Under the pieces are notes generated by a model, which was not told the DNA's origin, did not search any database, and saw only the letters and a list, made by a program, of their open reading frames with translations. Position numbers and translations under genes: made by a program. Positions 61,464 through 64,000 of a stretch of 64,000 nucleotides of DNA are shown in pieces. Source of the stretch: Streptomyces toyocaensis (GTDB lineage: Bacteria; Actinomycetota; Actinomycetes; Streptomycetales; Streptomycetaceae). Positions within the stretch are counted from its first letter, which is position 1. Every line of letters begins with the position of its first letter. Location of the stretch: assembly GCF_000725125.1 (NCBI RefSeq), contig NZ_JFCB01000001.1, forward strand, positions 1-64,000. Direction: 5' to 3'.

Positions 61464-62567
61464 TTACTTGGCGCCGAGTCCGGCGTCGTCGACGGCGGGC
61501 TCGCCCGCGGCCTTCAGGACCTTGTTGAGCAGCGTGAGGTCGTAGATGCCGTCCAGGTCCGGCTGCTCCAGCAGGCCGGCCCTCACGGCGTGCTCCGCCT
61601 GGGCGTCGAGCGTGGCGGCCAGCGGGTCGTCGGTGAACCGGATGGAATCCCACGCCGGGTCCAGCACCTCGGCGGGCAGCGGCTTGCCGGAGTCGGCCTC
61701 CAGCTGCTCGTTGGCGAGGGTCTTCGCCTCGTCCGGGTGGGCGTTGATCCACCGGTTGGTGTCGACGGACGCCCTCAGCACCGCCTCGACGGCCTTCGGG
61801 TGCTCCTCCAGGAACTCCTGGCGCACGATGATGTTCGTGATCACGAACTTCTCGTCCGGCCACAGGGACGCCTCGTCCAGCAGCACCTTGCCACCCTCGG
61901 CGACCAGCTTCGACGCGGTCGGTTCCGGCACCCAGGCGCCGTCGACCGATCCGGCCCTGAAGGCGTCCGGGGTGACCTTGTTGTCGCTGCGGACGACCGT
62001 GACGTCGCCCTTGCCGCTCTGCGCGTCGACCTTCCAGCCCTGCCCGGCCGCCCAGTTGAGGAACGCGACGTCCTGGGTGTTGCCGAGCTGCGGGGTCGCG
62101 ATCCGTTTGCCCTCGACGTCCTCCAGGGACGTCACCCTGTCCGGGTTCACCACGAGCTTGACCCCGCCGGACGCCGAACCGCCGATGATGCGCAGGTTCT
62201 TCCCGCCGGACTTGGTGTAGCCGTTGACGGCGGGGGAGGGGCCGATGAAGCCGATGTCGACGGAACCGGAGTTGAGCGCCTCGATCTCCGACGGCCCCGC
62301 GTTGAACACGGCGTACTTCGCCTCCGTGGCGCCGAGTTCCTTCTGGAACAGGCCCTTCTTGTTGCCCACCAGCGCGGTGCCGTGGGTGAGGTTGCCGAAG
62401 TAGCCGATCCTGACGGAATCGAGGCCGTCGGTCTTCTTCGCCCCGGCGGCGACCTTCGCGGTGTCGTCGTGCTTGGCCTGGGACCCGTAGCCGCAGGCGG
62501 CCAGGGTGAGCAGCGGGAGCACGGCCATCACCGCGAGGGTGCGGCGCAGGGCGGTCGTGGCAGGCAC
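61464..62567 (-). CDS. Sulfonate-type ABC transporter substrate-binding lipoprotein (SsuA-like)
   Basis: 367 aa from the GTG at 62565-62567, with AGAGGAA upstream. Lipobox TLAAC gives Cys25. The NMT1/THI5-like binding fold is visible: VRIGYFGNLTHGTALVGNKKGLFQKELG, FNAGPSEIEALNSGSVDIGFIGPSPAVNGY, IATPQLGNTQDVAFLNWAAGQGW and DGAWVPEPTASKLVAEGG. It captures sulfonates or sulfate esters outside the cell. The gene follows cysN after a 224-bp spacer. Confidence 0.92.
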   Translation of the reverse strand: MPATTALRRTLAVMAVLPLLTLAACGYGSQAKHDDTAKVAAGAKKTDGLDSVRIGYFGNLTHGTALVGNKKGLFQKELGATEAKYAVFNAGPSEIEALNSGSVDIGFIGPSPAVNGYTKSGGKNLRIIGGSASGGVKLVVNPDRVTSLEDVEGKRIATPQLGNTQDVAFLNWAAGQGWKVDAQSGKGDVTVVRSDNKVTPDAFRAGSVDGAWVPEPTASKLVAEGGKVLLDEASLWPDEKFVITNIIVRQEFLEEHPKAVEAVLRASVDTNRWINAHPDEAKTLANEQLEADSGKPLPAEVLDPAWDSIRFTDDPLAATLDAQAEHAVRAGLLEQPDLDGIYDLTLLNKVLKAAGEPAVDDAGLGAK

Positions 62568-62684
62568 GGGAGGTGTTCCTCTCGCAAGGCCCGGCGGTCA
62601 CGGCCTCTCAGGTCGTGGCCGGGAAGTCGGCGGGTTTTCGTCTACGGCGGTGGGGGGTGAGGGCGCGCGAGCGGTGCGCGTACG

Positions 62685-62789
62685 TCAGCGCACACATCGG
62701 TCGACCCCGCCCTGCCCGGCGCCGAGGGACCCGCTGCCGACGCGGCCGCCCTCCTTCGCGAACCCGGTGTAGAAATCGGTGGAGTTCAT
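62685..62789 (-). CDS. Possible 34-residue peptide between cysN and ssuA-like gene
   Basis: An ATG (62787-62789) two bases after the cysN stop opens a 34-codon frame, MNSTDFYTGFAKEGGRVGSG at the start and GGVDRCVR at the end; GGGTGGGA lies about 12 bp upstream inside cysN. A second frame overlapping its end (62608-62697) encodes 29 residues starting MCALTYAHRSRAL. Short Arg- and Cys-containing leader peptides precede many sulfur genes in actinobacteria, so one of the two could be such a leader, but neither has the usual Cys-rich end. Coding status is uncertain. Confidence 0.3.
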   Translation of the reverse strand: MNSTDFYTGFAKEGGRVGSGSLGAGQGGVDRCVR

Positions 62790-62791
62790 GC

Positions 62792-64000
62792 TCAGAAGTC
62801 CCACCCGTCGTCGTCGGCCTCGGCCTTGACGGGCTCCGGCGCGGCGAACGACTCGCCGACCATGCCCGCGGTGAGCGTGGTGCCGTCACTGGGGTCGATG
62901 AGGATGAAGGAGCCGGTGCGCCGCGAGTCCGCGTAGGAGTCGGCGGGCAGCGGTTCGGCGGTACGGATCTTCACCCGGCCGATGTCGTTGGCGGTCAGCC
63001 GGCCCGGGTGCGGGTGCAGGGACAGGTCGTCCAGCGTCAGCCGGGACGGGATGTCCTTCACGATCGCCTTGACGGTACGGGTGCCGTGCTTGAGCAGGAC
63101 CCGGTGGCCGACGGCCAGCGGCTGGTCGGCGACGTGGCACACGGTGGCCTCGATGTCCTGCGAGGTGTCCGGCGCGTCCTTGCTGGGGACGATCAGGTCA
63201 CCGCGGGAGATGTCGATGTCGTCGGCCAGCAGCAGCGTCACCGACTGCGGCGTCCACGCGGCGTCGACGGGCCTGCCCAGCAGGTCGATCCCGGTGACCG
63301 CCGTCGTCCGCCCGGACGGCAGCACGGTCACCTCGTCGCCCACCCGGAAGGTGCCCGCCGCGATCTGGCCGGCGTACCCCCGGTAGTCCGGGTGCTCGGC
63401 GCTCTGCGGCCGGATCACGTACTGCACCGGCAGCCGCGCGTGGCAGTGCGCCAGGTCATGGCTGACCGGGACGGTCTCCAGGTGCTCCAGCACGGTCGGG
63501 CCGCCGTACCAGTCCATGTGCGCGGACGGCTCCACCACGTTGTCGCCGGCCAGCGCCGAGATCGGGACCGCGGTGACCTCGGGGACGCCCAGCTCGGTCG
63601 CGTACGCCGTGAACTCCTCGGCGATCGCGGCGAACACGGACTCCCGGTAGTCGACCAGGTCCATCTTGTTGACGGCGAGGACGACGTGCGGGACCCGCAG
63701 CAGGGCCGCGATGGCGGCGTGCCGCCGGGTCTGCTCGACCACGCCGTTGCGGGCGTCGACGAGGAGCACCGTCAGCTCGGCCGTCGACGCGCCGGTGACC
63801 ATGTTCCGCGTGTACTGCACATGCCCCGGGGTGTCGGCGAGGATGAACCGGCGCCGGGGCGTGGCGAAGTAGCGGTAGGCCACGTCGATGGTGATGCCCT
63901 GCTCCCGCTCGGCCCGCAGGCCGTCGGTGAGCAGCGCGAGGTCGGGCGCCTCCTGGCCACGGTCGGCCGACGCGCGCGCCACGGCCTCCAACTGGTCGGT
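62792..64000 (-). CDS. cysN: Sulfate adenylyltransferase subunit 1, GTPase (partial)
   Basis: The visible 402 codons lack the N-terminal P-loop, which lies beyond base 64000. The rest of the EF-Tu-like GTPase is clear: LRAEREQGITIDVAYRYFATPRRRFILADTPGH (G2-G3), VVLAVNKMDLVDY (G4), then beta-barrel domains with VQYVIRPQSAEHPDYRGYAGQIAAGTFRVGD and VGHRVLLKHGTRTV. With CysD it makes adenosine 5'-phosphosulfate from ATP and sulfate. It is the first visible gene of a minus-strand operon continuing into the sulfonate importer and the siroheme chelatase. Confidence 0.95.
   Translation of the reverse strand, partial: TDQLEAVARASADRGQEAPDLALLTDGLRAEREQGITIDVAYRYFATPRRRFILADTPGHVQYTRNMVTGASTAELTVLLVDARNGVVEQTRRHAAIAALLRVPHVVLAVNKMDLVDYRESVFAAIAEEFTAYATELGVPEVTAVPISALAGDNVVEPSAHMDWYGGPTVLEHLETVPVSHDLAHCHARLPVQYVIRPQSAEHPDYRGYAGQIAAGTFRVGDEVTVLPSGRTTAVTGIDLLGRPVDAAWTPQSVTLLLADDIDISRGDLIVPSKDAPDTSQDIEATVCHVADQPLAVGHRVLLKHGTRTVKAIVKDIPSRLTLDDLSLHPHPGRLTANDIGRVKIRTAEPLPADSYADSRRTGSFILIDPSDGTTLTAGMVGESFAAPEPVKAEADDDGWDF

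Overview
This is high-GC DNA with dense coding on both strands and the gene content of a Streptomyces chromosome. The most diagnostic marker is cprB (a gamma-butyrolactone-receptor homologue), followed after one gene by geoA (two-domain geosmin synthase). murC-msrB, a conservon (CvnA-D type), an SSI-type protease inhibitor and a membrane-anchored AA10 monooxygenase fit the same assignment. From memory, the order murC ... cprB ... geoA ... cysN matches the SCO604x-SCO609x part of the S. coelicolor chromosome. I see no prophage, IS element, CRISPR array, rRNA or tRNA.

Layout. 1-7.1 kb (minus strand): a truncated secreted protein, a TIGR04222 membrane protein and a DUF692/MNIO enzyme fused to a partner-like C-terminal domain; then a ceramidase, an MFS transporter, a PTH2-type hydrolase and a small CxxC protein. 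7.1-14.8 kb: a TetR relic, a lipoprotein deacetylase, an FAD/Rieske oxidoreductase, an ArsR-SRPBCC pair with its own palindrome, a PhoX-like protein, a slipin and ZapE. 14.8-20.7 kb: a RibD-like reductase, a small conserved protein, murC, msrB, and a two-component system lying between two decayed genes. 20.9-24.4 kb: an OpuC-type osmoprotectant ABC transporter ending in a strong bidirectional terminator. 24.5-30.5 kb (minus): a conservon whose sensor gene follows an orphan sugar-binding lipoprotein gene, with an anchored LPMO upstream.

30.9-35.7 kb: cprB, a DUF89 phosphatase-like gene, geoA and a PDZ membrane protein. 35.7-43 kb: a metallophosphoesterase, a Xaa-Pro peptidase, an APH-fold protein lacking its catalytic residues, treZ, an FHA protein, an SSI inhibitor and an M14 peptidase. 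43.2-50.4 kb: a dihydrolipoyl dehydrogenase diverging from a LysR gene, then treY and glgX, so the glycogen-to-trehalose route is split by about 5 kb. 50.7-59 kb: a HEPN-like protein, a DEDDh exonuclease, an intact APH kinase, an MGT glycosyltransferase with an operator-like palindrome inside its promoter, an MMPL exporter, a DUF1697 protein and a mycothiol-dependent nitroreductase-like protein with a one-cysteine active site. 59-64 kb (minus): cysN, an SsuABC-like sulfonate transporter and a sirohydrochlorin chelatase, which together form a sulfur-assimilation operon.

Main points of interest: the MNIO fusion with its membrane partner; the binding-protein/conservon pairing; three decayed genes (7.1-7.6, 18.2-18.5 and 20.4-20.65 kb); several enzyme-like proteins with lost catalytic residues; a pseudopalindrome before cprB; and several promoters placed so that the transcript would be leaderless.
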